A model generated the notes under the pieces. It saw only the letters and a list, made by a program, of their open reading frames with translations, had not been told where the DNA came from and did no database searches. A stretch of 64,000 nucleotides of DNA from contig CAVWFK010000005.1 of assembly GCA_963754235.1 (NCBI GenBank), positions 186,001 through 250,000 on the forward strand, given 5' to 3'. The stretch is from DATAYA01 sp963754235 (lineage in GTDB: Bacteria > Pseudomonadota > Alphaproteobacteria > Acetobacterales > Acetobacteraceae). Position 1 is the stretch's first letter, and each line of letters begins with the position of its first letter. The position numbers and the translations under genes were made by a program. Shown one piece after another: positions 42,945 to 51,139 of the stretch.

Positions 42945-43771
42945 TCCTGCGCCTCGCCCTGTTCGTGCTGATGGCGGTTGGGCTCGGCGGCTTCGGCACC
43001 GTCGCCTGGCTCAGCTCCCGCCCGCCCGCTGCGCACCAACCGCCCGCGCCCAAGCCGGTCGCGGTGCTTGCCGCCGCGCACGCGCTGCAACCGGGGGCGC
43101 TGCTCAAGCCCGCCGATCTCGGCGCGACGATGGTTACCGCGAGCCATGTTCCGCTCGGCTCCACCGTCGACACGCCGGAGGCCCGCGGCGCCCTGATCGG
43201 CGCCATGGTCCGCCGCAGCATGGTCGCGAACGAGCCGGTGCTGCCGGCCGACGTGATGCGCCCCGGCGATCACGGCTTCCTCGCCGCCGTCCTGGCGCCG
43301 GGCCGCCTCGCCGTCACCGTGGGCGTCGATGCGATCACCGGCACCGCCGGGCTGATCTGGCCGGGCGATCATGTCGATCTGATCCTCACGCAGTCGATGT
43401 CGGGCGCCAACGTCCCGCCCGGCCGACGCGTCGCCGGCGAGACAGTGCTGACCGACGTGCGGGTGATCGCGATCGACCAGCAGCTCGTGCAGGGCGCCGG
43501 CAGCGACAGCGCCAAGGCCCAGCCGGCGCGCACCGTGACCTTGGAGGTGACACCCGCGCAGGCCGAGCAGGTCGCGGTCGCAACCCGGCTCGGCCACCTC
43601 TCGCTCGCCGTCCGCTCGGCCGCGGGCGGCCAGGCGGCAGCGGTGCCCGCCGGCATCACCTGGGCCGGGCAGGTCTCGCCCGCACTGGCGCAGGACGGGC
43701 AGACGGCGGCCGGCCCGAGCACGGTCCGCGTGTTCACTGGTGCCAGCGACGGAAAGGAGTTCCGGTTCTGA
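42941..43771 (+). CDS. cpaB: Tad pilus assembly protein CpaB (RcpC)
   Basis: A 276-residue periplasmic protein anchored by an N-terminal segment (LRLALFVLMAVGLGGFGTVAWL). The SAF/CpaB domain follows (VAVLAAAHALQPGALLKPAD, MVRRSMVANEPVLPADVM), then RcpC-type sequence (GRLAVTVGVDAITGTAGLIW, PGDHVDLILTQ) and ARTVTLEVTPAQAEQVAVAT. It likely associates with the secretin CpaC and binds peptidoglycan. It overlaps cpaA and its last base is the first base of the cpaC ATG. Confidence 0.87.
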   Translation: MILRLALFVLMAVGLGGFGTVAWLSSRPPAAHQPPAPKPVAVLAAAHALQPGALLKPADLGATMVTASHVPLGSTVDTPEARGALIGAMVRRSMVANEPVLPADVMRPGDHGFLAAVLAPGRLAVTVGVDAITGTAGLIWPGDHVDLILTQSMSGANVPPGRRVAGETVLTDVRVIAIDQQLVQGAGSDSAKAQPARTVTLEVTPAQAEQVAVATRLGHLSLAVRSAAGGQAAAVPAGITWAGQVSPALAQDGQTAAGPSTVRVFTGASDGKEFRF

Positions 43772-45230
43772 TGTCCACGCGTGCACGGCCGCCGCTCGCA
43801 GCGGCCTCGGCCATCGCCCTCGCCCTGTTGATTCCGTCAGGACTCGCCTGGCCGACGACTTTCCCGCGGGCGCGCCGATCCGCCCCGTCTCGGCTGCAAT
43901 GCCGGTCGCGATGCCGGGTGCCGCGATGCCGATGGGCACGCTCGTGCCGATGCCCGCGCAAGGGTTGGCGCTGGAGGCGGGGTCCGGCCGCGTGATCGCG
44001 CTGCCCGGCGCGGTCGCGAGCGTGTTCGCCGCCGACCCGAAAGTGGCCGAGGTGCGGCCCGCCAGCCCCACCAGCCTGTTCATCTTCGGCGTCGCCCCCA
44101 CCGCACCACGATCGCGGCGCTCGACGCGGCCGGGCACCCGGTCGCGCAATACACGATCACCGTCCGCCCCTCCGCCTACGGCGCGTCTGAGGCGCTGGGT
44201 GCAATCCAGCGCGTCATGCCCGGATCGGACGTGCGGATCGACACCACGACCGGCGGCCTCGTCCTGCACGGCCAGGTCGCCACCCCGGCCGATGCCGATG
44301 AGGCGATGTCGATGGCTCGCCGCTTCGTCGCCAGCGGCCAACACGTCGACAACGCTCTGACCGTGCTCGGCTCGACCCAGGTGACCTTGCGCGTGCGCAT
44401 CGCCGAGATGTCGCGCACCGTGGTTCGGGCACTCGGCGTGAACTGGCAGGCGCTCGGCACGGTCGGCCGCTTCGCCGTCAACCTCGCCACCAACAACGCA
44501 CTTTCGGCCGCCGCGAGCGGGGCGAGCATGCTCGGCCTCGGCTATCGCGGTGCGGTCAATGTCAACGCGGTGATCGACGCGCTGGCGCAGAACGACCTCG
44601 TGCATGTGCTGGCCGAGCCGAACCTGACCGCGATGAGCGGGCAGACCGCGAGCTTCCTGGTCGGCGGCGAGTTCCCGATCCCGGTCGGCCAGCAAAACGG
44701 TCAGATAACGGTCGAGTTCAAGAAATTCGGCGTTTCGCTGGCGTTCGTGCCGACCGTGCTCTCGTCTGGGCGGATCAGCCTGCGCGTCGAGCCGGAGGTG
44801 AGCCAGCTCAGCAGCCAGGGCGCGGTGCAGGTCACAGCCGGCAGTTCGAGTCTCAGCATCCCGGCGCTGACCGTCCGCCGCGCCGAGACCACGGTGGAGC
44901 TGGGCAGCGGCCAGAGCTTCGCGATCGCCGGGCTGTTGCAGGACAGCACCGACAACAACGTCTCCGGCCTGCCCGGCCTCGGCGAGATTCCCATCCTGGG
45001 CGCGCTGTTCCGCTCCAACAGCTTCCAGCACAATCAGACCGAGCTGGGTGATCGTGGTAACGCCCTACATCGCCCGCCCGGTCGACGATCCGGCGGCGAT
45101 CAAGCTGCCGACCGACGGCTACTCGCCCCCCGACGATCTGCAACGCCTGCTACTGCTGCGTCAGGTCGGCAGCGCGGGCACGGGCCTGCCCGGCCACCTG
45201 CCGGCCGATACCGGGTTCATCGTGCAATGA
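43771..45230 (+). pseudogene. cpaC: Tad secretin CpaC (RcpA), three apparent frameshifts
   Basis: The outer-membrane secretin of the pilus. ATG 43771 gives a signal peptide (LAAASAIALALLIPSGLAW). The BON/pilus N-terminal domain follows in a second frame (ALPGAVASVFAADPKVAEVR). The secretin domain is in a third (MPGSDVRIDTTTGGLVLHGQ, VHVLAEPNLTAMSGQTASFL, GLPGLGEIPILGALFRSNSF). The last part is in a fourth segment (VIVVTPYIARPVDDPAAIKL). Each break is explained by one G in a G-run: one missing at about 43850 (TGGCC), one missing at about 44102 (ACCGCACC) and one extra at about 45047 (CTGGGTG). Restoring them gives a normal secretin of about 485 residues, so sequencing error is as likely as decay. 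Confidence 0.85.
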
Positions 45231-45259
45231 AGCCGGAAGCTCTGCGTGGCGACCCAACT

Positions 45260-45406
45260 CCCTCTCCGCCCCTAGGGGCGGAGAGGGCCGGGGAGAGGTG
45301 GGGGATTCGCGCGGCAGCGTGGGTGCGAGCGTGGTTCGCGTCCGTGGAGCCGTCGCCGCGGGCCCCCACCTCACCCAACCCTCTCCGCCCCCCAGGGCGG
45401 AGAGGG
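45260..45406. repeat. Paired inverted REP element D
   Basis: The palindromes CCCTCTCCGCCCCTAGGGG (from 45260) and CCCTCTCCGCCCCCCAGGG (to 45406) have inward tails as in the other pairs. The pair sits in the roughly 210-bp gap between cpaC and cpaD, within the pilus operon. No other feature is seen in that gap. Confidence 0.85.
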
Positions 45407-45439
45407 AAGTCCCTCACCGACAGGAGACGCGCCCGCGCG

Positions 45440-45751
45440 ATGCTCGCCGCCGCGGCGCTGCTCGCCGGCTGCGAGCAACATCCCGCCCGCTACGACAACA
45501 ACAGCGGCGAATGGCATCCCAACGGTGCCAACGCCGCCAATCTGGCGGCGATGGTCGCCGATCCGCTCGACCTGGTGCGCGGCCACGGCGATCCCGGCTC
45601 GGACGGCGCCGAGGCGGCCGACGCGGTGCGGCGGCTGCGCACCGGGCAGGTCGCTCCGGTCGCGGCCAGCATCATGGGAAGCGGCGGCACGGGCGCCGGT
45701 CTGGGTGCGGGCATGGGCGCCGCTTCCGGCGGCAGCACGACGGGGAACTGA
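45440..45751 (+). CDS. cpaD: Tad pilus lipoprotein CpaD (short)
   Basis: A 103-residue predicted outer-membrane lipoprotein. The lipobox LLAGC places the lipidated Cys at residue 11. CpaD-type sequence follows: NNSGEWHPNGANAANLAAMV and ADPLDLVRGHGDPGSDGAEA, then a Gly-rich tail (GSGGTGAGLGAGMGAASGG). It is shorter than Caulobacter CpaD (about 220 residues) and keeps mainly the C-terminal NLAAMVADP region. It likely helps secretin assembly. Start chosen at the ATG giving a normal lipoprotein signal; the frame is open upstream through REP element D. It overlaps cpaE by one base. Confidence 0.75.
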   Translation: MLAAAALLAGCEQHPARYDNNSGEWHPNGANAANLAAMVADPLDLVRGHGDPGSDGAEAADAVRRLRTGQVAPVAASIMGSGGTGAGLGAGMGAASGGSTTGN

Positions 45752-47037
45752 TGCCCAACGACGCGGCCCCCATCGCGGGAAGCCTGGCCCCCGGGAGCTT
45801 GGCGCAGGCGGCGGCCGAGCCGCTCGCGCGCTCGGACCAGGTGCCGCTGCTCGCCTTCATCGCCGACGCACCGACCGAGGCGGCGCTGCGCGAGGGCCTT
45901 GCCGAGGCGGTGCCGGCGGGCTTCGAGGTTCGGCGCGGCAACGTGCGCGCCGCCATCGCCGCCTTCGAGCGGACGCCCTCGCCACGCGTGCTGGTGGTGG
46001 ATGTGAGCGGCGAGGAGCAGCCGCTGACCGCGCTCGGCACGCTCTCGGAGGTGGTCGAGCCGAACGTCTCTGTGCTGGTGATCGGCCAGCAGGACGACGT
46101 GAACTTCTACCGCCACGTCACCCGCGGCCTGGGCGCGCTCGAATATCTCTGCAAGCCGCTTGCTCGCGACATGGTCGCGCGGCATTTCGCGCCGCTGCTG
46201 TCGCCGCGCAGCCGTGCCGCCGAGGCGGTCCATGCCGGTCGCGTCGTCACCGTCACCGGCGTGCGTGGCGGCGTCGGCGCGACCACGATCGCCGCCAGCC
46301 TCGCCTGGCATTTCGGCGTCGTCGCCCGACGCCACACGCTGCTGCTCGACCCCGACCTCCATCGCGGCAACGCCGCCCTGCTGCTGGACGCCAAGGCCGG
46401 CCCCGGCCTGCGCATCGCGATCGAGGCGCCGGACCGGATCGACCCGCTATTCGTCGAGCGCGCCGCCCAGCCGGTGCGCGAGCGGCTCTTTGTTCTTGCC
46501 GGCGAGGAAAAGCCGAGCGAGCACGTGACGGCCGCAACCGAGGCGGCGGCAACGCTGCTCGGCGCGCTGCGCCGGCGCTTCAACTTCGTCGTCGCCGACG
46601 TGCCGTTCCTGCCGCTGCCGCTGCACCGCGACCTGCTCGATCTCGCGCATCAGCGCGTGCTGGTGCTCGATCCCACGCTCACCGGCATCCGCGAGGCACT
46701 GCGGCTGCGGTCGCTGCCCAACGGCAAGCTGCAGCCGGCGCGGCCGGTGCTGGTGCTGAATCGCCTCGGCCTGCCCGGCGGCCTGCCGCGGCCGAAGGTG
46801 GAGGCGGCGCTGGAGCAGCGGCTCGACGTCGTCATCCCCGACCTGCCGCGAAAGGCCCGTGAAGCCGCGGCGATGGGCGAGCCGCTCGGCGCCGGACGCG
46901 GCCCGTTCCGCGACAGCGTGGCGGCGCTGGCCCGCGAGGTCGGCTTCGTGCGGCTACTCGACAGCTCGGCCGGCGCGCCGGAGGCGGCCGGGTCGGCTTC
47001 ACCACGCCGCCGCTCCCTGTTCGGCCGGCGCCGGTGA
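45751..47037 (+). CDS. cpaE: Tad pilus localisation ATPase CpaE (TadZ)
   Basis: A 428-residue ParA/MinD-like protein. An N-terminal receiver-like domain (PRVLVVDVSGEEQPLTALGT, VLVIGQQDDVNFYRHVTRGL, EYLCKPL) precedes the ATPase part with the deviant Walker A VRGGVGATTIAASLAW, where Lys is replaced by Arg in the usual KGGVG. HTLLLDPDLHRGNAALLLD and FNFVVADVPFLPLP follow. CpaE/TadZ marks the cell pole where the pilus is built. The stop overlaps the cpaF GTG start. Confidence 0.88.
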   Translation: MPNDAAPIAGSLAPGSLAQAAAEPLARSDQVPLLAFIADAPTEAALREGLAEAVPAGFEVRRGNVRAAIAAFERTPSPRVLVVDVSGEEQPLTALGTLSEVVEPNVSVLVIGQQDDVNFYRHVTRGLGALEYLCKPLARDMVARHFAPLLSPRSRAAEAVHAGRVVTVTGVRGGVGATTIAASLAWHFGVVARRHTLLLDPDLHRGNAALLLDAKAGPGLRIAIEAPDRIDPLFVERAAQPVRERLFVLAGEEKPSEHVTAATEAAATLLGALRRRFNFVVADVPFLPLPLHRDLLDLAHQRVLVLDPTLTGIREALRLRSLPNGKLQPARPVLVLNRLGLPGGLPRPKVEAALEQRLDVVIPDLPRKAREAAAMGEPLGAGRGPFRDSVAALAREVGFVRLLDSSAGAPEAAGSASPRRRSLFGRRR

Positions 47038-48389
47038 GCGACCTCGCCGCACCGACTTTCGGCCGCCGGCGGGAGGGCAGTCCCGGCATCGCGCCTGCCG
47101 CCCCACCGCCGTTCCCCGCCACGCCGGCGGCGGCACCGGTGGTCGAGCTGCGCGCGTTGTGCCTGGAGCGGCTCGATCCCGCCGCCGCCGCCGGCTTGGC
47201 ACCCGGCCGGCTCGCCGCCGAGATCGAGGCGTTGATCGGCCGCATCGCCAACGAGCGCCGGATCGAGGTCAACGCCCGCGAGCAGCGCCAGCTCGCGCGC
47301 GAGCTGGTCAACGACATGCTTGGCGTCGGCCCGCTCGAGCCGCTGCTGGCCGACGAGACCGTGACCGACATCATGGTCAATGGCCCCTATCGCATCTTCG
47401 TCGAGCGGCGCGGCAAGCTCGAGCTCTCGGACGTGCGCTTCCGCGATCAGGCGCACGTCGCCAATGTGTGCCAGCGCATCGCCGGGGCGGTCGGACGGCG
47501 TGTGGATGAATCGAGTCCGATGGTCGATGCCCGGCTCGCCGACGGCTCGCGCGTCAACATCATCTTCCCGCCGCTGGCGCTCGACGGCGCCTGCATCTCG
47601 ATCCGCAAATTCTCCCGCAAGGCCATCGATCTTCCAAAGCTCGTCCAATTCGGCGCGATGACGCAGCCGGTCGCGCGCATCCTTGAGATCGCGGCGCGCT
47701 GCCGGCTCAACGTCATCATCTCTGGCGGCACCGGCTCGGGCAAGACGACGCTGATGAACGCGATGAGCCGGCTGATCGACCCTGGCGAGCGCATCGTCAC
47801 CGTCGAGGACGCGGCCGAGCTGCAGCTGCAGCAGCCGCACATCGTGCGGCTGGAGACCCGCCCGCCCAGCCTGGAGGGCCGCGGCGAGATCACCCAGCGT
47901 GACCTGGTGCGCAACGCGCTCCGGATGCGCCCCGACCGCATCATCATCGGCGAGGTCCGCGGGCCGGAGGCATTCGACATGTTGCAGGCGATGAACACCG
48001 GCCACGACGGCAGCATGTCCACGATTCACGCCAACAGTACCCGCGATGCGCTGAGCCGGGTCGAGAACATGGTGCAGATGGGCAATATGGGCCTGCCCGC
48101 CCGCGCCATCCGCCAGCAGATCGTGGGCGCCGTCGATTTGATCGTGCAAGTCGCCCGCCAGCGCGACGGCGGCCGGCGTCTGATCCAGGTGACGGAGGTG
48201 TGCGGCCTGGAAGGCGATGTGGTGATCTTCAATGACGTGTTCGCCTTCGAGATCACCGGCGAAGCCTTCGATGGCCGGCTGATCGGCCGCTACCGCCCGA
48301 GCGGCGCCAAGCCCGCCTTCGGGCAGCGGCTCGCCTATTTCGGCCTCGACCGCGCCTGGGCGAGCGCGGTTGCGGAACCCGGGCAATGA
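47034..48389 (+). CDS. cpaF: Tad pilus secretion ATPase CpaF (TadA)
   Basis: A 451-residue type II/IV secretion ATPase that powers pilus assembly and, in some species, retraction. The N-terminal helical domain includes LVNDMLGVGPLEPLLADETV and TDIMVNGPYRIFVERRGKLE. Walker A is ISGGTGSGKTTLMNAM near residue 232. The Asp box is VTVEDAAELQLQQPHIVRLE, Walker B is RPDRIIIGEVRGPEAFDML, and the His box is GHDGSMSTIHANSTRDALSR. It begins at GTG 47034 and overlaps both neighbours. Confidence 0.93.
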   Translation: MSDLAAPTFGRRREGSPGIAPAAPPPFPATPAAAPVVELRALCLERLDPAAAAGLAPGRLAAEIEALIGRIANERRIEVNAREQRQLARELVNDMLGVGPLEPLLADETVTDIMVNGPYRIFVERRGKLELSDVRFRDQAHVANVCQRIAGAVGRRVDESSPMVDARLADGSRVNIIFPPLALDGACISIRKFSRKAIDLPKLVQFGAMTQPVARILEIAARCRLNVIISGGTGSGKTTLMNAMSRLIDPGERIVTVEDAAELQLQQPHIVRLETRPPSLEGRGEITQRDLVRNALRMRPDRIIIGEVRGPEAFDMLQAMNTGHDGSMSTIHANSTRDALSRVENMVQMGNMGLPARAIRQQIVGAVDLIVQVARQRDGGRRLIQVTEVCGLEGDVVIFNDVFAFEITGEAFDGRLIGRYRPSGAKPAFGQRLAYFGLDRAWASAVAEPGQ

Positions 48390-50290
48390 CCGCCGGTGCC
48401 CCCGCGCTGCTGCTGTGGGCGTTTCTCGGCCTCGCCGGTCTCGGCTTCGCCGCGGCGCTGGTGGCGCGCGCACAGGCGCGCGCGCGCCGGCGCGAGGCGC
48501 GCTTCGAGGCCGCCCTCGCCCCGCATCTCGGTCGGCTCGGGCCCGAGGACGAGCCGCTGGTCGGGGTGGAAGCTGCACGGACCATCATCTCGCCGTTGCG
48601 CCGCGTGCAGCTTGCCTACGGCTATGACGCGGTGCGGGCCGACCATTACCCGATCGCCTGGTGGGTGGTGCTGCCGCTCGCGCTGGCCGGCGCGCGCTTT
48701 GCGGTGGGCCTCGCCGTGCCGCTCGCGGGCGGCATCGCCTGGCTCGCGGTGCCGGTGCTCTGGGTCGTGTTCGCCCGCGGGTTCTGGCGCTTCTTCGACC
48801 ATCGGCGGCGCGACACGCTGTTCCGCCAGTTCCCCGACGCGCTCGGCATGATCGTGCGCTCCGTTCGCGCCGGCATCCCGGTCGCGCGCGCGATCCGCAT
48901 CGTCGCCGAGGAGGGCGGGCCACCGACCGCGGCCGAGTTCGCGCATCTCGCCGATCAGGTCGCGGTCGGCGTGCCGCTGGAGGCGGCGCTGCGCGGGATG
49001 GCCGAGCGCAGCGGCCTCGGCGAATACCGCTTCTTCGCGACCGCGCTCGCGTTGCAGGCGCAGACCGGCGGCGGTCTGACCGAGACGCTGGAGAACCTCG
49101 CCGACGTGATCCGCAAGCGCGTGGCGCTGAAGCAGCGCGGCCATGCGCTCGCGTCCGAGGCGCGGACCAGCGCCGGCATTCTCGCCTCCCTGCCGATCGT
49201 GTCGTTCTTCGGCCTCTGGCTGATCAAGCCCGCCTACATCACCGTCCTGCTCGACGACCCCGGCGGGCAGAAGATCCTCGGCACTGCGATCGGGATGCTC
49301 GGCATGGGTATGATGGTGATGCGCAGCATCATCCGCCGGAGTTCTCGCGTGAGCGCCGCATTGCTGCTGCCGGCGGCGGCGGCCGGGATGCTGCTGCTCA
49401 GCATCGCTTGCGCCGTGCTGCTGCGCCTGATCCGCCGCGAGGAGCGGATCGTCCGCCGGCTGCTCGGTGCGCGCCAGCAGGCCGGGGCCGCCGCTGCCGT
49501 GCCTCTCAGTGCGGACCGGGGGCAGATGGTGCTGACCCTGGTCGGGCGGCTTGGTGCCGCGATCGAGCGCAGCGGCATCCTGCCTGCCCGCACCTTGCAG
49601 GAGCTGCGCGACAATCTCACCGGCGCCGGCGTGCGCGCGGCGAAGTGGCTGCCGTTCTTCGTCGGCGTCAAGGTGCTGCTGCTGTTCGGCTGCCCGCTCC
49701 TCGTGCTCGGGGTGTTGCACTCGACGAGCGCGAGCGGCACGGTGCGCACCGCGCTGGTGCTGGGCGCCGGCATCATCGGCCTGCTCGCCCCCGATTTCGT
49801 GGTGCGCCACGCGCGCAAGCGCTACCTGAAGCAGCTTGAGCGCGGGTTGCCCGATGCGCTCGACATGATGATCATCTGCGCCGAGGCCGGGCTGGCGCTG
49901 GAGCCGGCGATCCGCCGCGTCGCCGGCGAAATTCGCGCCGCCAACCGCCCGATCGCGGCCGAGTTCGGCCAGCTCGCAACCGAGATGCGCCTCAATTCCG
50001 ATACGCGCGTCGCACTCGTCAACATCGGCCGCCGCACCGGCCTTGAGGGTTTGAAACGCTTCGGCGCCACGCTGGTGCAGACCCTTACCTACGGCACGCC
50101 GCTCAGCCAGGCGCTGCGCGTCCTCTCGGCCGAGATGCGCCAGGAGATGCTGACGCGCTTCGAGGCGCGGGCGGCGCGGCTGCCGGTGCTGCTCACCTTG
50201 CCGATGATCATTTTCATCCTGCCCACCGTGTTCCTCGTGGTGGGCGGGCCGGCGGTGATGCAGGCGGTTCGGACCATGTCGGGTCATTGA
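48386..50290 (+). CDS. tadBC: Tad inner-membrane platform proteins TadB and TadC as one fused ORF
   Basis: A 634-residue ORF carrying two T2SSF platform domains. The first (residues 1 to about 320) is TadB: FRQFPDALGMIVRSVRAGIP and ATALALQAQTGGGLTETLEN. The second is TadC, beginning at SAALLLPAAAAGMLLLSIAC: QLERGLPDALDMMIICAEAG and RRTGLEGLKRFGATLVQTLT. In most tad loci these are two genes. At the joint GTG 49349 lies in GTGAGC, the same start/stop overlap seen between cpaE and cpaF, and a one-base change upstream would make TGA the tadB stop. So the fusion is either real or created by an indel. Confidence 0.85.
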   Translation: MTAGAPALLLWAFLGLAGLGFAAALVARAQARARRREARFEAALAPHLGRLGPEDEPLVGVEAARTIISPLRRVQLAYGYDAVRADHYPIAWWVVLPLALAGARFAVGLAVPLAGGIAWLAVPVLWVVFARGFWRFFDHRRRDTLFRQFPDALGMIVRSVRAGIPVARAIRIVAEEGGPPTAAEFAHLADQVAVGVPLEAALRGMAERSGLGEYRFFATALALQAQTGGGLTETLENLADVIRKRVALKQRGHALASEARTSAGILASLPIVSFFGLWLIKPAYITVLLDDPGGQKILGTAIGMLGMGMMVMRSIIRRSSRVSAALLLPAAAAGMLLLSIACAVLLRLIRREERIVRRLLGARQQAGAAAAVPLSADRGQMVLTLVGRLGAAIERSGILPARTLQELRDNLTGAGVRAAKWLPFFVGVKVLLLFGCPLLVLGVLHSTSASGTVRTALVLGAGIIGLLAPDFVVRHARKRYLKQLERGLPDALDMMIICAEAGLALEPAIRRVAGEIRAANRPIAAEFGQLATEMRLNSDTRVALVNIGRRTGLEGLKRFGATLVQTLTYGTPLSQALRVLSAEMRQEMLTRFEARAARLPVLLTLPMIIFILPTVFLVVGGPAVMQAVRTMSGH

Positions 50291-50301
50291 CGGAGGGCAA
50301 A

Positions 50302-51030
50302 ATGCGCATCTTGTTCCCCTTCCTGCTGCTGCTCTCGCTCGCTGCCTGCGCCGGCGGCGGTGCGCCGAGCACGTCCGGGCCGCCGAAAGTGACGCTGGGC
50401 ATCGCCGATGCAGCGCTGGCCGGCGGCGCGCCCGAGATGGCGCTGCACGTCACCGACGACGTGCTCAGCCGCAAGCCGCACGACGCGGCCGCGCTGAGCA
50501 AGCGCGGCGATGCGCTCTACGAACTCCGGCGGTACGAGGCGGCGGCGGCCAGCTACCGCGCGGCGCTGGCAATCGACTCCGGATCGGAAATGGCGCAGCT
50601 CGGCCTCGCCCGCACGGAGCTTGAGGCCGATCCCGCCGCTGTCGAAGCGGTGCTGGTGCGGCTCACGGCCGCCCACCCGCGTAACGCCGCCGCACTCAAC
50701 GATCTCGGCGTCGCGCGCGACCTTCTCGGTCGTCACGCCGACGCGCAGAAGACGTATCGGATGGCGCTCGCCGCCGCCCCCGAGATGAGCGCCGCCCAGG
50801 TCAATCTCGGCCTCTCGCTCGCCCTTTCGGGACACGCCAGGCAGGGAATCGAGCTGCTCCGGCCGCTGGCGCTGGACGGCAGTGCGCCCGCGCGCGTGCG
50901 CCACGATCTCGCCGCCGCCTACGCGCTCGACGGCCGCACCGAGCAGGCGGCGGCGCTGATCCGCCCCGACATGGCCGCCGATCAGGTGCCGCTCGCGGTC
51001 GCCTCGCTGGAGGCGCTGAGCAAGCCCTGA
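50302..51030 (+). CDS. tadD: Tad pilus TPR lipoprotein TadD
   Basis: A 242-residue predicted lipoprotein: the signal MRILFPFLLLLSLAAC puts the lipidated Cys at residue 16. Tetratricopeptide repeats follow (ALSKRGDALYELRRYEAAAA, AAALNDLGVARDLLGRHADA, AAQVNLGLSLALSGHARQGI). TadD acts as a pilotin/assembly scaffold in tad systems. The start is fixed by CGGAGGG before ATG 50302. TadE, TadF and TadG pseudopilin genes, which often follow, are absent here. Confidence 0.85.
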   Translation: MRILFPFLLLLSLAACAGGGAPSTSGPPKVTLGIADAALAGGAPEMALHVTDDVLSRKPHDAAALSKRGDALYELRRYEAAAASYRAALAIDSGSEMAQLGLARTELEADPAAVEAVLVRLTAAHPRNAAALNDLGVARDLLGRHADAQKTYRMALAAAPEMSAAQVNLGLSLALSGHARQGIELLRPLALDGSAPARVRHDLAAAYALDGRTEQAAALIRPDMAADQVPLAVASLEALSKP

Positions 51031-51041
51031 TTGCAGGTGTC

Positions 51042-51131
51042 GCGGATCGGCGTCACGCGCCGAGCCGGGTGGCGAGATCGCCGATATCGGCGATCACGTC
51101 CCCCGCCTCTCCGCGATCACGAACCGCGCCT
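51042..51131 (-). repeat. Remnant of the 3' end of a haloacid dehalogenase gene (direct repeat, left copy)
   Basis: Bases GCGGATCGGCGTCACGCGCC, then CGAGCCGGGTGGCGAGATCG and onward, match the 3' end of the intact dehalogenase gene (54613-54712) with a few substitutions and a 3-base gap. The similarity fades by about 51131. Both copies have the same orientation and flank the aapJQM transporter genes. Confidence 0.75.
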
Positions 51132-51139
51132 TTGGTTAA

